Origin: Mesorhizobium ciceri biovar biserrulae WSM1271
Lineage (GTDB): Bacteria > Pseudomonadota > Alphaproteobacteria > Rhizobiales > Rhizobiaceae
Length of the DNA stretch: 64,000 nt
Direction: 5' to 3'
NCBI RefSeq assembly: GCF_000185905.1
Contig: NC_014923.1
Span: forward strand, 1,945,501 to 2,009,500
This document shows, in pieces, positions 22,019 through 30,586 of this stretch. The position numbers and the translations under genes were made by a program. Numbering within the stretch: position 1 is the stretch's first letter; every line of letters begins with the position of its first letter. The notes under the pieces are model-generated. The model made no database searches. It was not told the DNA's origin and was given only the letters and a program-made list of their open reading frames with translations.

Positions 22019-22483
22019 TCAGACCGCCTCGACGGTCAGTTCCAGATCCGTATCGGCCGCACCCGTCACGCGCACTTGCGTGCCGGCCGGCAGGTCAGGG
22101 CCGGAGACACGCCACAGTGTGTCGCCCAGCTTGATGCGGCCGCGCCCGTCCCGGATCGGTTCGGCAAGTGTCGCCATCCTGCCGACCATCTGCGCGCCGC
22201 GCCGGTTGAGCAGCGGCTGATCGGTCGGGTCGTTGCGGCTGCCGACCAGCTTCTTGCCGACATAGGCCGAGACCAGCGACAGCGCCAGGAAGGCGAGGAC
22301 CTGGACCTGCCATGTCCAGAAGCCGGTGTCCCAGATCAGCAGCGACACAGCGCCGATGATCAGCGCGGCGATGCCGATCCACAGCATGAAGATACCCGGC
22401 GCGATGATTTCCATCACCAGCAGGACGAAACCGAGAACCATCCAGTTCCAGGGGCCGAGTTCGGAAACGATGCGGTCGATCAT
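22019..22483 (-). CDS. NfeD-like membrane protein
   Basis: A 154-residue inner-membrane protein with two or three hydrophobic segments (about 12-35, 35-52 and 58-78) and a C-terminal OB-fold of the NfeD type (about 90-150, GAQMVGRMATLAEPIRDGRGRIKLGDTLW). The start codon lies 11 bases after the stop of the SPFH-family gene, so the two are one operon. NfeD and SPFH proteins commonly occur as such pairs and are thought to form membrane-microdomain complexes. The exact role in this organism is unknown. Confidence 0.88.
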   Translation of the reverse strand: MIDRIVSELGPWNWMVLGFVLLVMEIIAPGIFMLWIGIAALIIGAVSLLIWDTGFWTWQVQVLAFLALSLVSAYVGKKLVGSRNDPTDQPLLNRRGAQMVGRMATLAEPIRDGRGRIKLGDTLWRVSGPDLPAGTQVRVTGAADTDLELTVEAV

Positions 22484-22494
22484 TGGTTTCGACC

Positions 22495-23445
22495 TCAGTT
22501 GTCGGTTGGGCGAACGACCGGCGGGCGCGCGGCCTGCCTCTGCGAGCCGGTCGTGCCCTCGCTGCGGAAGACTTCCTTGGCGATCTCGCCAATGCCGCCG
22601 AGCGAACCGATCAGCGACGATGCCTCGAAGGGCATCAGCACGATCTTGCTGTTGGTCGCAGTGCCGATCTTGCCCAACGCTTCGGTGTATTTCTGGGCGA
22701 CGAAGTAGTTCAGCGCCTGCACATCGCCTTTGGAGATCGCTTCCGACACAACCTGGGTGGCGCGGGCCTCCGCCTCGGCCGAACGTTCGCGCGCCTCGGC
22801 ATCGCGGAAGGCGGCTTCCTTGCGGCCTTCGGCCTCGAGGATCTGCGACTGCTTGAGGCCTTCGGCGGCAAGGATCTGGGCGCGCTTGTTGCGTTCCGCG
22901 GTCATCTGCCGGCCCATCGATTCGATAAGGTTGGCCGGCGGGTTGATGTCCTTGATTTCGACGCGGGTGATCTTGATGCCCCACGGGTGGGCCGCTTCAT
23001 CGACGACGCGCAGCAGGCGCTCGTTGATGGCGTCGCGGTTCGACAGGAGTTCATCGAGATCCATCGAACCCATGACGGTACGGATGTTGGTCATCGTCAA
23101 ATTGAGGATGGCGTTCTGCAGGCCGGAAACCTGGTAAGCGGCCTGCGCGGCGTTGAGGATCTGGAAAAAGGCGATGCCGTCGACACCGACAATGGCGTTG
23201 TCGCGAGTGATGATTTCCTGGCTTGGAACGTCGAGCACCTGCTCCATCATGTTCATCTTGGCGCCGATGCGGTCGATGAACGGGTAAATGAAATTGAGAC
23301 CCGGGCTCAGTGTCTTGGTGTAACGGCCAAAGCGCTCCACCGTATAGTTGTAGCCTTGCGGGATTGTCCTGATGCCTTTGATCAGCAGCACCAATACCAG
23401 AAGGGCAAGTGCACCAACCGCAATATCGAAACCACTGAAATCCAT
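22495..23445 (-). CDS. SPFH/Band-7 membrane protein, stomatin-like
   Basis: A 316-residue membrane-scaffold protein. One N-terminal transmembrane helix (about 7-25) precedes a Band-7 domain ([28 protein letters not shown] and onwards to about residue 200). An alanine/glutamate-rich coiled coil follows ([20 protein letters not shown] and repeats) and then a disordered tail. It most resembles QmcA/stomatin-type proteins rather than HflC. ATG 23445 has AGGGAGAG just upstream; an earlier in-frame start is weaker. It is first in the operon with nfeD. Confidence 0.9.
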   Translation of the reverse strand: MDFSGFDIAVGALALLVLVLLIKGIRTIPQGYNYTVERFGRYTKTLSPGLNFIYPFIDRIGAKMNMMEQVLDVPSQEIITRDNAIVGVDGIAFFQILNAAQAAYQVSGLQNAILNLTMTNIRTVMGSMDLDELLSNRDAINERLLRVVDEAAHPWGIKITRVEIKDINPPANLIESMGRQMTAERNKRAQILAAEGLKQSQILEAEGRKEAAFRDAEARERSAEAEARATQVVSEAISKGDVQALNYFVAQKYTEALGKIGTATNSKIVLMPFEASSLIGSLGGIGEIAKEVFRSEGTTGSQRQAARPPVVRPTDN

Positions 23446-23564
23446 TTGGCTCTCCCTCAGACGAAGGCCGCACAAGCCATTCTCGCGCGGCCGACTTCAC
23501 CAAAGACTTAAGTGTGTTTCAGATGCGTTACAATCAGGTGATGACGGATTGTTTGCGGGTGCGA

Positions 23565-24776
23565 TCAGCGGTTGAAGGCAAACAATCTTGCATCCGTGTC
23601 CTCCAGCCCGTTGATCGAAGCCGGGACAATCTCGGAAGCGATCTGCGAGAAGGTGATGCCGTTGCCGCCGTAGCCCATCACTGCATGGATGCGCGGGTGG
23701 CGGGGAATGGCGCCGATATAGGGCAGGCCGGTGGTTGTGGTGCCGAACGAACCGGTCCAGGCAAAATCGGGCCTGGCGTCGAGATGCGGAAATACCAGGC
23801 CGAGCTTCTCGGCGATGCGTGTGCTCTTGTCGGCGATCAGCTCGTCGCGCCGCGCTTCGTCGACAAAATCCTCGTCCTCGCCGCCGCAAATGACCCGGCC
23901 GTCGATCGTCGTGCGCATATACAGATATGGCTCCGACGCTTCCCAGATGAACGCTGCGTCCGGCCAGAGCTTTCGCGGTTGCGGGCGTGTTGCGATCGCC
24001 CATGTCGAGATGATCCGGTGGGCCGCGGCCGGCACGATCTCCACAAGTTCGTAGCCGGTGGCCAGAACAACATGTCGCGCGGTTATGGTCGGGCCATCCC
24101 TGGTCGCGACGACAACAGCTTCGGCGCTATCCTCAATCACTGTCGCTTCGACGGGGGCGTAGAAGCGAGCCTTGCGCTGAAGGGATTTCAGCAGCAGCCC
24201 AGCCGTCAGCTTACGCGGGTCGAGCGCGATGTTGCCGTGGCTGAGAATGGCGCCTTCGCGGTCGATGCCGAATGTCTCCGCCAGCGGCGCCGGCGTCAGA
24301 TAGGTCGCGGCGATGCCGGCTAGCCGCCGTGCCTTGGCCTCGTCGCGCAGTTCCGACGGACCAAGTATCGTGCCAGACAGGTAGAGCGACGGCGCCCGGC
24401 TCAGGCCGCAGTTGATGCCGAGTTCGGCGATGCGTCCGGCGAGATTGGAGACGGCGAGCCGCGAGCGCCGCCAGGCCTGCTGCGCCGAGGCTCTGCCGAT
24501 CATCTTCGAAAGCGTGGAGAGAGGCTGGTCTATTTCGAATGCCACCAGCGCGGTGGTCGCGGCCGTCGAGCCCTTCAGCGGGCCGCGGCGGTCGATACAG
24601 ATCACCCGATGGCCATCGGCCGTCAGCGCCTCGGCCATCATGGCGCCGCTGATGCCCATGCCGACGACCAGCACATCTGCCTTGACGTCCCGGGTCAGGC
24701 CGTCCGTCGGCACCGCAGGCGCGCGATAGGCTGACCAGACGGGCTGGCCAGTTCTGAGGTCGAGTTTGCGGGGCAT
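23565..24776 (-). CDS. FAD-dependent oxidoreductase (DAO family)
   Basis: A 403-residue flavoprotein of the glycine/D-amino-acid oxidase (DadA-like) fold. The dinucleotide-binding motif VVGMGISGAMMAEAL is near residue 35. The C-terminal PYIGAIPRHPRIHAVMGYGGNGITFS block carries the FAD-contacting glycine motif of the family. Substrate is not determinable from sequence; amines or amino acids are typical. There is no signal peptide. It stands alone between the nfeD/SPFH operon and the hemH region, and a palindromic repeat occupies the gap upstream of its start. Confidence 0.8.
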   Translation of the reverse strand: MPRKLDLRTGQPVWSAYRAPAVPTDGLTRDVKADVLVVGMGISGAMMAEALTADGHRVICIDRRGPLKGSTAATTALVAFEIDQPLSTLSKMIGRASAQQAWRRSRLAVSNLAGRIAELGINCGLSRAPSLYLSGTILGPSELRDEAKARRLAGIAATYLTPAPLAETFGIDREGAILSHGNIALDPRKLTAGLLLKSLQRKARFYAPVEATVIEDSAEAVVVATRDGPTITARHVVLATGYELVEIVPAAAHRIISTWAIATRPQPRKLWPDAAFIWEASEPYLYMRTTIDGRVICGGEDEDFVDEARRDELIADKSTRIAEKLGLVFPHLDARPDFAWTGSFGTTTTGLPYIGAIPRHPRIHAVMGYGGNGITFSQIASEIVPASINGLEDTDARLFAFNR

Positions 24777-24822
24777 CGCATTCTCCGGCGGCGCGCCTTA
24801 ACGCCCCGGAGCTTGTGTTGTT

Positions 24823-24928
24823 CCGGAGTTAGAGCGGCGAGCCGCTCTAACTCCGGTTGACGAAATTCCCAAGGGAAAGCGCTATTCGCTTTTCCCGGGA
24901 AAACCGTTTCACACTTTTCCTGGAATTT
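24823..24928. repeat. Mosaic palindromic intergenic repeat A
   Basis: A perfect 16-bp inverted repeat (CCGGAGTTAGAGCGGC, 24823-24838; complement at 24841-24856, two-base gap) is followed by a second nested structure. In that structure AAATTCC (24863-24869) pairs with GGAATTT (24922-24928) around an inner GGGAAAGCG...CGCTTTTCCC hairpin. The composition and modular build resemble the abundant intergenic palindromic repeats of rhizobial genomes. It ends at the hemH stop codon and may act as a transcription or mRNA-stability signal. Confidence 0.7.
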
Positions 24929-24931
24929 CTC

Positions 24932-25996
24932 CTAGACCCAGCCAGACAGTTCGCGCCGCACCATCGCCTCGATCACCGCCATCCCCTCCGCGCTGTCGTT
25001 GAGGCAAGGGATATGGGCGAAATTCTTGCCGCCGGCATGGTGGAAGGTTTCGGCCGCCTCGCGGCCGATCTCATCCAGCGTCTCGATGCAGTCGACGGAA
25101 AAGCCGGGATTGACGACGGCGATCGACTTGACGCCGTCCTGTGCGAGTTTCTCCACCGTCTTGTCGGTATAGGGTTGCAGCCATTCCTGCGCGCCGAAGC
25201 GCGACTGGAAGGTGATGATCAGTTTCCTGTCATCCCAGCCGAGCCGTTCGCGCAACAGCCGCGTCGTCTTCTGGCAGTGGCAATGATAGGGATCGCCCTT
25301 CTCGAAATAGGGTTTTGGAATGCCGTGATAGGAGGTGATGACCACCTCCGGCTCGAAATCCAGCGTCGCCAGATGCCGTTCGATCGAACGCGCCAGCGCC
25401 TCGATATAGACCGGCTCGTCATAGTAGGGCGGCACGCTGCGGACGGCCGGCGCGCGGCGCATCTTCATCAGCGCGCGAAACAGCTGGTCGTTGGCTGTTG
25501 CCGTGGTCGTCGCCGAATATTGCGGATAGAGCGGAAACGAAAGAATGCGGTCGCAGCCCTGGTCGGCCAGACGCTGGGCAATGCTGGCGGTCGAAGGGTT
25601 GCCGTAGCGCATCGCCCAGTCGACGACGACATCAGGCAGGTCGCGCAGCGCTTCGGCCAGCTTTTCGGCCTGGGCACGGGTGTAGGTGCGCAGCGGCGAC
25701 TCGTTCTTTTCCCGGTTCCAGATCCGGGCGTAATTGGCGCCCGACTTCTTGGGGCGCGTGGTGAGCACAAGTCCATAGAGGATCGGATACCAGATCGCCC
25801 TGTTGAGCTCGATGACGCGCGGATCGGACAGGAATTCACGCAGATACCGCCACATCGGCTTGAAATCGGTGCCATCGGGCGTGCCCAGATTGACCAGCAT
25901 GACGCCGATCTTGCCCGCCTTGACCGGCGGATGCCCAGCGGGCAACGGGCCGAGCGCTTTTGCGACCTTGGGATCGGCAGGGGTGGGAAGCGTCAT
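24932..25996 (-). CDS. hemH: Ferrochelatase
   Basis: A 354-residue enzyme that inserts ferrous iron into protoporphyrin IX, the last step of haem synthesis. Characteristic segments are VMLVNLGTPDGTD, an FPLYPQYSATTTAT block, the catalytic-His region ITSYHGIPKPYFEKGDPYHCHCQKT and a late GFSVDCIETLDEIG. Length is normal for alphaproteobacterial HemH. No iron-sulfur cysteine cluster is visible at the C-terminus. The gene is flanked on both sides by different palindromic repeats (24823-24928 and 26065-26206), which isolates it from its neighbours transcriptionally. Confidence 0.95.
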   Translation of the reverse strand: MTLPTPADPKVAKALGPLPAGHPPVKAGKIGVMLVNLGTPDGTDFKPMWRYLREFLSDPRVIELNRAIWYPILYGLVLTTRPKKSGANYARIWNREKNESPLRTYTRAQAEKLAEALRDLPDVVVDWAMRYGNPSTASIAQRLADQGCDRILSFPLYPQYSATTTATANDQLFRALMKMRRAPAVRSVPPYYDEPVYIEALARSIERHLATLDFEPEVVITSYHGIPKPYFEKGDPYHCHCQKTTRLLRERLGWDDRKLIITFQSRFGAQEWLQPYTDKTVEKLAQDGVKSIAVVNPGFSVDCIETLDEIGREAAETFHHAGGKNFAHIPCLNDSAEGMAVIEAMVRRELSGWV

Positions 25997-26064
25997 AAGG
26001 GTTCTCCGGGAGACGCGAACCTAACCATCTTGCGCGCGCATTCAATGCAGCGTCTGGCCGCACC

Positions 26065-26206
26065 TTAAAGCGGATTGTCCGAATGGATTCAGACGACCCG
26101 CTTTAACTCTTTGTTTTATGCATGTCGTTTTCCCAAAACCGAGGTCACTTTTGGGCGACATGCATTAGCCCGAAAACAGGACGCCCGTCCGGTTTTCGGA
26201 CGGGCG
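26065..26206. repeat. Mosaic palindromic intergenic repeat B
   Basis: Three successive inverted repeats lie in 142 bases. TTAAAGCGG (26065-26073) pairs with CCGCTTTAA (26098-26106). TGCATGTCG plus CCCAAAA (26119-26138) pairs with TTTTGGG plus CGACATGCA (26149-26164). CGCCCGTCC (26182-26190) pairs with GGACGGGCG (26198-26206). The middle module, with ATGTCG and CCCAAAACCG, recalls a repeat common in rhizobial intergenic regions. The last hairpin may serve as a terminator for the nucleotidase gene. Family assignment is from memory. Confidence 0.7.
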
Positions 26207-26230
26207 GTGTCATTCAGGCATATAAGCGAG

Positions 26231-28261
26231 CTATTTCGGCGGGATGGTCAGCGTTGCGCCGACAGGAAGCCGGCGGGGTTCGTAGCCCTTGTTGGCGCCC
26301 GAAATGACCTTCCACCTGGCGCCGTCGCCATAGGCTTTCTTGGCCAGATCCCAATAGGTGTCGCCGGCAACGATGACATGGCTGGCTTCCGCTGGCGCGG
26401 CCTCAGCAGGCTTTGCCGGCTCGGCCGGTGCCGGCGCGGCTGGTGGCGCTGGCGGGGGAGGTGCTCCTTCCGTCGATATGGCCGGTGGTGTGTTGGCGAT
26501 ATCGCCCGAGTTGGCCGGTAATTCAGGCATTGCCGGTGCCGCTTCGGCAGGCTTGGCGGCTTCAGCCGGTGCGGGCGCCGGGGTGGCCGGGGCCGCTTCG
26601 GCTGGCTTGGCCGGATCGCTTGCCGGGGCCGCAGGCGCCGCGGCGACGGTCGCGGCTATTTCGGTGATGCGGCCGTCGAGCTTCGGCGTGTAGGGCCGGT
26701 GGGCGCCGAGATAGTCGGCGACCACCTGTTCGAGGCCGGGGCCGTAGTCGTAGGCATTCCTGGCCTTGTCGGCGAAGATCTTATAGCCGTCGCCGCCCTG
26801 GCGAACATAGTTGTTGGTGGCGACCAGATAGTCCTTGTCCGGCTTGATCGGCGTCCAGGCGCCGCCTTCCATGACCTCCACCGATTTGACCCGGCCGGCA
26901 TTGGGCGCAACGGATTTGTCGAAGGAATATTTCAGGCCGGCGACCTGGGGGAAGCGCCCGGCGCCGTCCTCGACCTGACTGAGACCGCCCTCGAGGCCGG
27001 CCACCAGATCCTTGCCCGAAATCTGGAAGGTCGCCAGCGTGTTCTGGAAGGGCAGCACGGTCAGCACCTCGCCCATGGTGACGGTGCCCTTGTCGATCGA
27101 GGCGCGCAGGCCGCCGCCATTGGAGATGACGATCTCGACGCCCTGTCCCTTGACGCGGTCGAGGATGGCGTCGGAGACGAGATTGCCCATCGCGCATTCG
27201 CGGGTGCGGCAGCTCTCGCGACTGCCGTCGATGACGTCGGTGGTTTCGGCCACTTCCTTGTTCTTCAACGCCTCGATCGGCGCCCCAAGCTCCTTGATGC
27301 GGGCGAGCACGGCCGGGTCGGGGGTGATCGACTTGTCGAGATAGATCGGGTCGCCGCTGGCCGATTTGACGACGCCATTGTCGTCGAACACCACCTTGAA
27401 CTCGCCGAGATATTTCGAATAGGAGGCCGCCTGCACCACCGGCACCTTGTAGCCGTCCGGATTGTCGACCATCGTCGGGTAGGGGCCTTCCGCCTTCGGG
27501 TCGGTGTTCGACAGCAGGGAATGGCTGTGGCCGCCGACGACGACATCGATGCCCGGGATCTTGGCGATGACGTCACGTTCGCGCCTGTAGCCGATATGGG
27601 TCACGGCGATGATCTTGTTGACGCCTTCGCCCTTGAGCTTCTCGACTTCGGCAGTGATCGACTTGACGTCGTCCTCGATGGCGACGTTGGGACCCGGCGA
27701 AGCGAGATCCGGCGTGTCGTTGGTGATCGCGCCGATGATGCCGATCTTCTGGCCGCCGACCTCGACGACAACAGATGGCTTGACGCGGTCGCCGAGCTTG
27801 GATTGCGCGTTGGCCTTCACATTGGCGCCGAGCACGGGGAACTTGATCATGTCGAGGAACGGCGCCAAGGCGGCCTCGCCGTCGTCGAATTCATGGTTGC
27901 CGAGGGCCATGGCATCGAACTTCATGTCGTTGAGGAATTCGCCTTCGACCTTGCCCTTATAGGTCGTGTAGAACAGCGAGCCCTGGAAATTGTCGCCGGC
28001 GCTGAGCAGCAGCACGTTCTGGCCTTCCAGCTTCTTGCGTTCCTGGGCGATCGCGGTGATCAGCCGGCCCGCGCCGCCGATGCACTCGCCCTTGGTCTCC
28101 TCGTCCGCCGAGCAGGTCGATTCATATTTGTTGTTGCCTTCGATGCGGCTGTGCCAGTCGTTGATATGCAGGATGTTCAGCGTGTAGTCGGCAAAGGACG
28201 CGCCGGCCGACAGGCCGAGGGTTGAGGCTGACAGGGCTGCAATGGCGGCAAGCTTCTTCAT
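26231..28261 (-). CDS. Secreted 5'-nucleotidase / metallophosphatase with C-terminal LysM domain
   Basis: A 676-residue periplasmic enzyme, probably UshA-like, releasing phosphate from nucleotides. After a signal peptide (1-24, ending SFA) comes a calcineurin-type metallophosphatase domain with INDWH (33-37), SAGDNFQGS (88-95), GNHEFDDG (121-128) and GGHSHS. A 5'-nucleotidase C-terminal domain follows (NGGGLRASIDKGTVTMGEVL...). A Pro/Ala-rich linker of about 90 residues leads to a final LysM motif (HVIVAGDTYWDLAKKAYGDG...), which should tether the enzyme to peptidoglycan. UshA itself lacks such a domain, so this is a fused, wall-bound version. It could serve phosphate scavenging; no Pho-box was identified. 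Confidence 0.88.
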   Translation of the reverse strand: MKKLAAIAALSASTLGLSAGASFADYTLNILHINDWHSRIEGNNKYESTCSADEETKGECIGGAGRLITAIAQERKKLEGQNVLLLSAGDNFQGSLFYTTYKGKVEGEFLNDMKFDAMALGNHEFDDGEAALAPFLDMIKFPVLGANVKANAQSKLGDRVKPSVVVEVGGQKIGIIGAITNDTPDLASPGPNVAIEDDVKSITAEVEKLKGEGVNKIIAVTHIGYRRERDVIAKIPGIDVVVGGHSHSLLSNTDPKAEGPYPTMVDNPDGYKVPVVQAASYSKYLGEFKVVFDDNGVVKSASGDPIYLDKSITPDPAVLARIKELGAPIEALKNKEVAETTDVIDGSRESCRTRECAMGNLVSDAILDRVKGQGVEIVISNGGGLRASIDKGTVTMGEVLTVLPFQNTLATFQISGKDLVAGLEGGLSQVEDGAGRFPQVAGLKYSFDKSVAPNAGRVKSVEVMEGGAWTPIKPDKDYLVATNNYVRQGGDGYKIFADKARNAYDYGPGLEQVVADYLGAHRPYTPKLDGRITEIAATVAAAPAAPASDPAKPAEAAPATPAPAPAEAAKPAEAAPAMPELPANSGDIANTPPAISTEGAPPPPAPPAAPAPAEPAKPAEAAPAEASHVIVAGDTYWDLAKKAYGDGARWKVISGANKGYEPRRLPVGATLTIPPK

Positions 28262-28392
28262 CTTCGTCTCCCGGAGAGCTGATCAGAGGCCATTAGCGCT
28301 CTTGCTTGACTGGAACATAACAGCCGGCGCTTTGGCCATGTTCCCATCGCGTTCCGGATGACGCAAGCGGAATCCGGGACCCTTTGCCGGCA

Positions 28393-28427
28393 CAAAAAAG
28401 GACGGCGGCCAACCGGCCGCCGTCCTT
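28393..28427 (-). terminator. Intrinsic terminator after omp10
   Basis: A perfect 13-bp stem AAGGACGGCGGCC / GGCCGCCGTCCTT with a four-base loop. On the minus strand it runs into six T residues, 21 bases after the omp10 stop. Confidence 0.92.
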
Positions 28428-28448
28428 GGAAAACGAATGGTCGTGGGT

Positions 28449-28826
28449 TCAGACGCGCCTTGTCAGCACGAAATTCTGACCGCTGGAGCTCGTGCAGTTG
28501 AGCTGGCTTGTCGACACCATCAGGCAGTTGAAGCTGACCGCGGTCTGGCGGATCAGCGAGGTGCCGTTGATCTGTACCGATGTGGCGCCGGTCATCGTGT
28601 AGCTGCCGTCGGCAAGCTTCTGGCCGGTGTCGGTGGCTACCGTCGTGAAGGTGCCGCCGGTGAAGGTCGACAGGCCGGTGCCCTTGGCGTCGATCCACGA
28701 GCCCTCGACGCCTTTCGGCGCCGCTGCCATCGGCGGTTGATCGGGGCCGCTGGTCGCGCAGGCGGCGAGCATCGCCGCAATGGCACCCGCCACGCTCATC
28801 GAAAGAATTTTGCGCGCAATGATCAT
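28449..28826 (-). CDS. omp10: Omp10-like outer-membrane lipoprotein
   Basis: A 125-residue lipoprotein. The signal peptide ends in a lipobox LAAC (cysteine near residue 23). The mature part shows GVEGSWIDAKG, FTGGTFTTVATDTGQKLADGSY and SFNCLMVSTSQLNCTSSSG, which I recognise as the pattern of Brucella Omp10, a small outer-membrane lipoprotein with a fold like bacterial protease inhibitors. Two cysteines in the last third probably form a disulfide. It is a single-gene unit with its own terminator. Function in envelope stability is reported for Brucella; here it is inferred. Confidence 0.82.
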   Translation of the reverse strand: MIIARKILSMSVAGAIAAMLAACATSGPDQPPMAAAPKGVEGSWIDAKGTGLSTFTGGTFTTVATDTGQKLADGSYTMTGATSVQINGTSLIRQTAVSFNCLMVSTSQLNCTSSSGQNFVLTRRV

Positions 28827-29010
28827 GTGAAAATCCTCTCCTCTCGCATCGGCCCAAAAATCGGAAATCGATTTTCGACAAGCACGAGGCGTGCATCCAA
28901 GTTTCCAGAGCGACGTGCGTCCAGATGAATACGTATCGCTATGGTCCGCATCCCTTCAATCGCCCGATTTCCGGGCGATTGCAAGGCAGTGAGGCAGGTG
29001 GGCGGTGCTG

Positions 29011-30456
29011 CTATCGCACAAGGATGTTGCGGAACTGCCACGGGTCGTTCCGGTCGAGGTCTTCCGGGAACAGCCCGGGACGGTTATCGAGCGGCGTCCA
29101 GTCGGTGTAGTAGCCCTTGACCGGTCCGAGATACTGGGACTGCACTTCCAGGCACCGCCTGTAGTCCATCTCGTCGGCTTCGACGATGCCGGCCTCGGGA
29201 TTCTCCAGCGCCCAGACCATGCCCGAGAGCACCGCCGAGGTGACCTGCATGCCGGTGGCATTCTGGTAGGGGGCCAGCTTGCGCGCCTCGGCGAGCGACA
29301 GCTGCGAGCCGTACCAGTAGGCATTCTTGTCGTGGCCGTAGAGCAGCACGCCGAGTTCGTCGACGCCGTCGATCAACTCGTTCTCGTCGAGCACATGATG
29401 CACCGGCTGAGGCTTGCCGGCGGCGCCGAACATCTCGTCAAGCGACAGCATCGCGTCGTTGCAGGGATGATAGGCATAGTGGCAGGTCGGGCGGTAATGC
29501 ACCTTGCCCTTCTTCGAACGCACGGTGAAGAAATCGGCGATAGAGATCGCCTCGTTATGCGTCACCAGCAGGCCGTATTGCGCGCCGGGCGTCGGGCACC
29601 ACGAGCGCACGCGCGTGTTGGCGCCCGGCTGCTCCAGGTAGATGGCTGCCTTCGAGCCGTGCTTGTGCTTCTTGGCGTTCTTCGGCATCCATGTCTCGTG
29701 TGTGCCCCAGCCAAGCTCCGCGGGCTGCAGGCCCTCGGAGATGAAGCCTTCGACCGACCATGTGTTCCAGAACACATCCATCGGTTTCGGCTTCTTGGTG
29801 CGCTGGGTGTCGCGTTCGGCGATGTGGATGCCCTTGACGCCTGCCTTCTTCATCAGCTTGGCCCAGCCCTCGCGGTCGTCCTGCGCGGGCTCCGAGAACT
29901 CCAGGCCAAGATCGGTGGCGAGATTGACCAACGCCTGCTTGACGAACCACGAGACCATGCCTGGATTGGCGCCGCAGGTGGAGACCGCCGTGGCGCCGCC
30001 GGGCTTGTCGTGCTTTTCCTTGAGCAGCGACTCGCGCAGCGCGTAATTGGTGCGGCTGGCGTTATCGGCCTTGGCGTCGAAATAGAAGCCGAGCCACGGC
30101 TCGACGACGGTGTCGATGTAGAGCACGCCGAGCTTGCGGCAGAGCCGCATCAGGTCCACCGAGCCGGTATCGACCGACAGGTTGATGCAAAAGCCCTGGC
30201 CGCCGCCATTGGTCAGAAGCGGGGTCAGGAGCTTCTTGTAGTTCTTCTCGGTCACCGCTTCCTGGACGAAGGTGATGCCGCGCTCGTCGAGCAGCTTGCG
30301 GTCGGTGTCGCGCGGATCGATAACCGTCATGCGCGACTTGTCGAACTTGAAATGGCGTTCGATCAGCGGCAGCGTTCCCCGGCCGATCGAGCCGAAGCCG
30401 ATCATCACGACAGGGCCGCTGATCTCACCGTAAACGGGCCAGTTTTCATTCGCCAT
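29011..30456 (-). CDS. hss: Homospermidine synthase
   Basis: A 481-residue NAD-dependent enzyme that makes sym-homospermidine from putrescine, the main polyamine of many rhizobia. The Rossmann motif GPVVMIGFGSIGRG is at about residues 13-25, followed by the saccharopine-dehydrogenase-like blocks NLSVDTGSVDLMRLC, YIDTVVEPWLG and CGANPGMVSWFV. Length and start (MANENWPVYG) match the alphaproteobacterial enzyme. AAGGAG lies 11 bases upstream of ATG 30456. Its substrate putrescine can be supplied by the decarboxylase at 54041-55174 in this same window, although the genes are 24 kb apart. Confidence 0.93.
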   Translation of the reverse strand: MANENWPVYGEISGPVVMIGFGSIGRGTLPLIERHFKFDKSRMTVIDPRDTDRKLLDERGITFVQEAVTEKNYKKLLTPLLTNGGGQGFCINLSVDTGSVDLMRLCRKLGVLYIDTVVEPWLGFYFDAKADNASRTNYALRESLLKEKHDKPGGATAVSTCGANPGMVSWFVKQALVNLATDLGLEFSEPAQDDREGWAKLMKKAGVKGIHIAERDTQRTKKPKPMDVFWNTWSVEGFISEGLQPAELGWGTHETWMPKNAKKHKHGSKAAIYLEQPGANTRVRSWCPTPGAQYGLLVTHNEAISIADFFTVRSKKGKVHYRPTCHYAYHPCNDAMLSLDEMFGAAGKPQPVHHVLDENELIDGVDELGVLLYGHDKNAYWYGSQLSLAEARKLAPYQNATGMQVTSAVLSGMVWALENPEAGIVEADEMDYRRCLEVQSQYLGPVKGYYTDWTPLDNRPGLFPEDLDRNDPWQFRNILVR

Positions 30457-30586
30457 TTTATCGAGCACTCCTTCAAAGCCCAGGAAACTGGGAAAACGCA
30501 CACACAAAACCGGGCATCTTTGCCCGGCGGCCATGCGCTACATCACAGATCATTGTCACAAACCAGCGAAAAGCGCCAACCAGCGA

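Noticed and set aside
24857..26068. Open frame antisense to hemH
   Set aside because: Shadow frame; it also runs through the palindromic repeats on both sides.
26699..28225. Open frame of 508 codons antisense to the nucleotidase gene
   Set aside because: Mirror of a real gene with no start signal and biased, low-complexity residues.
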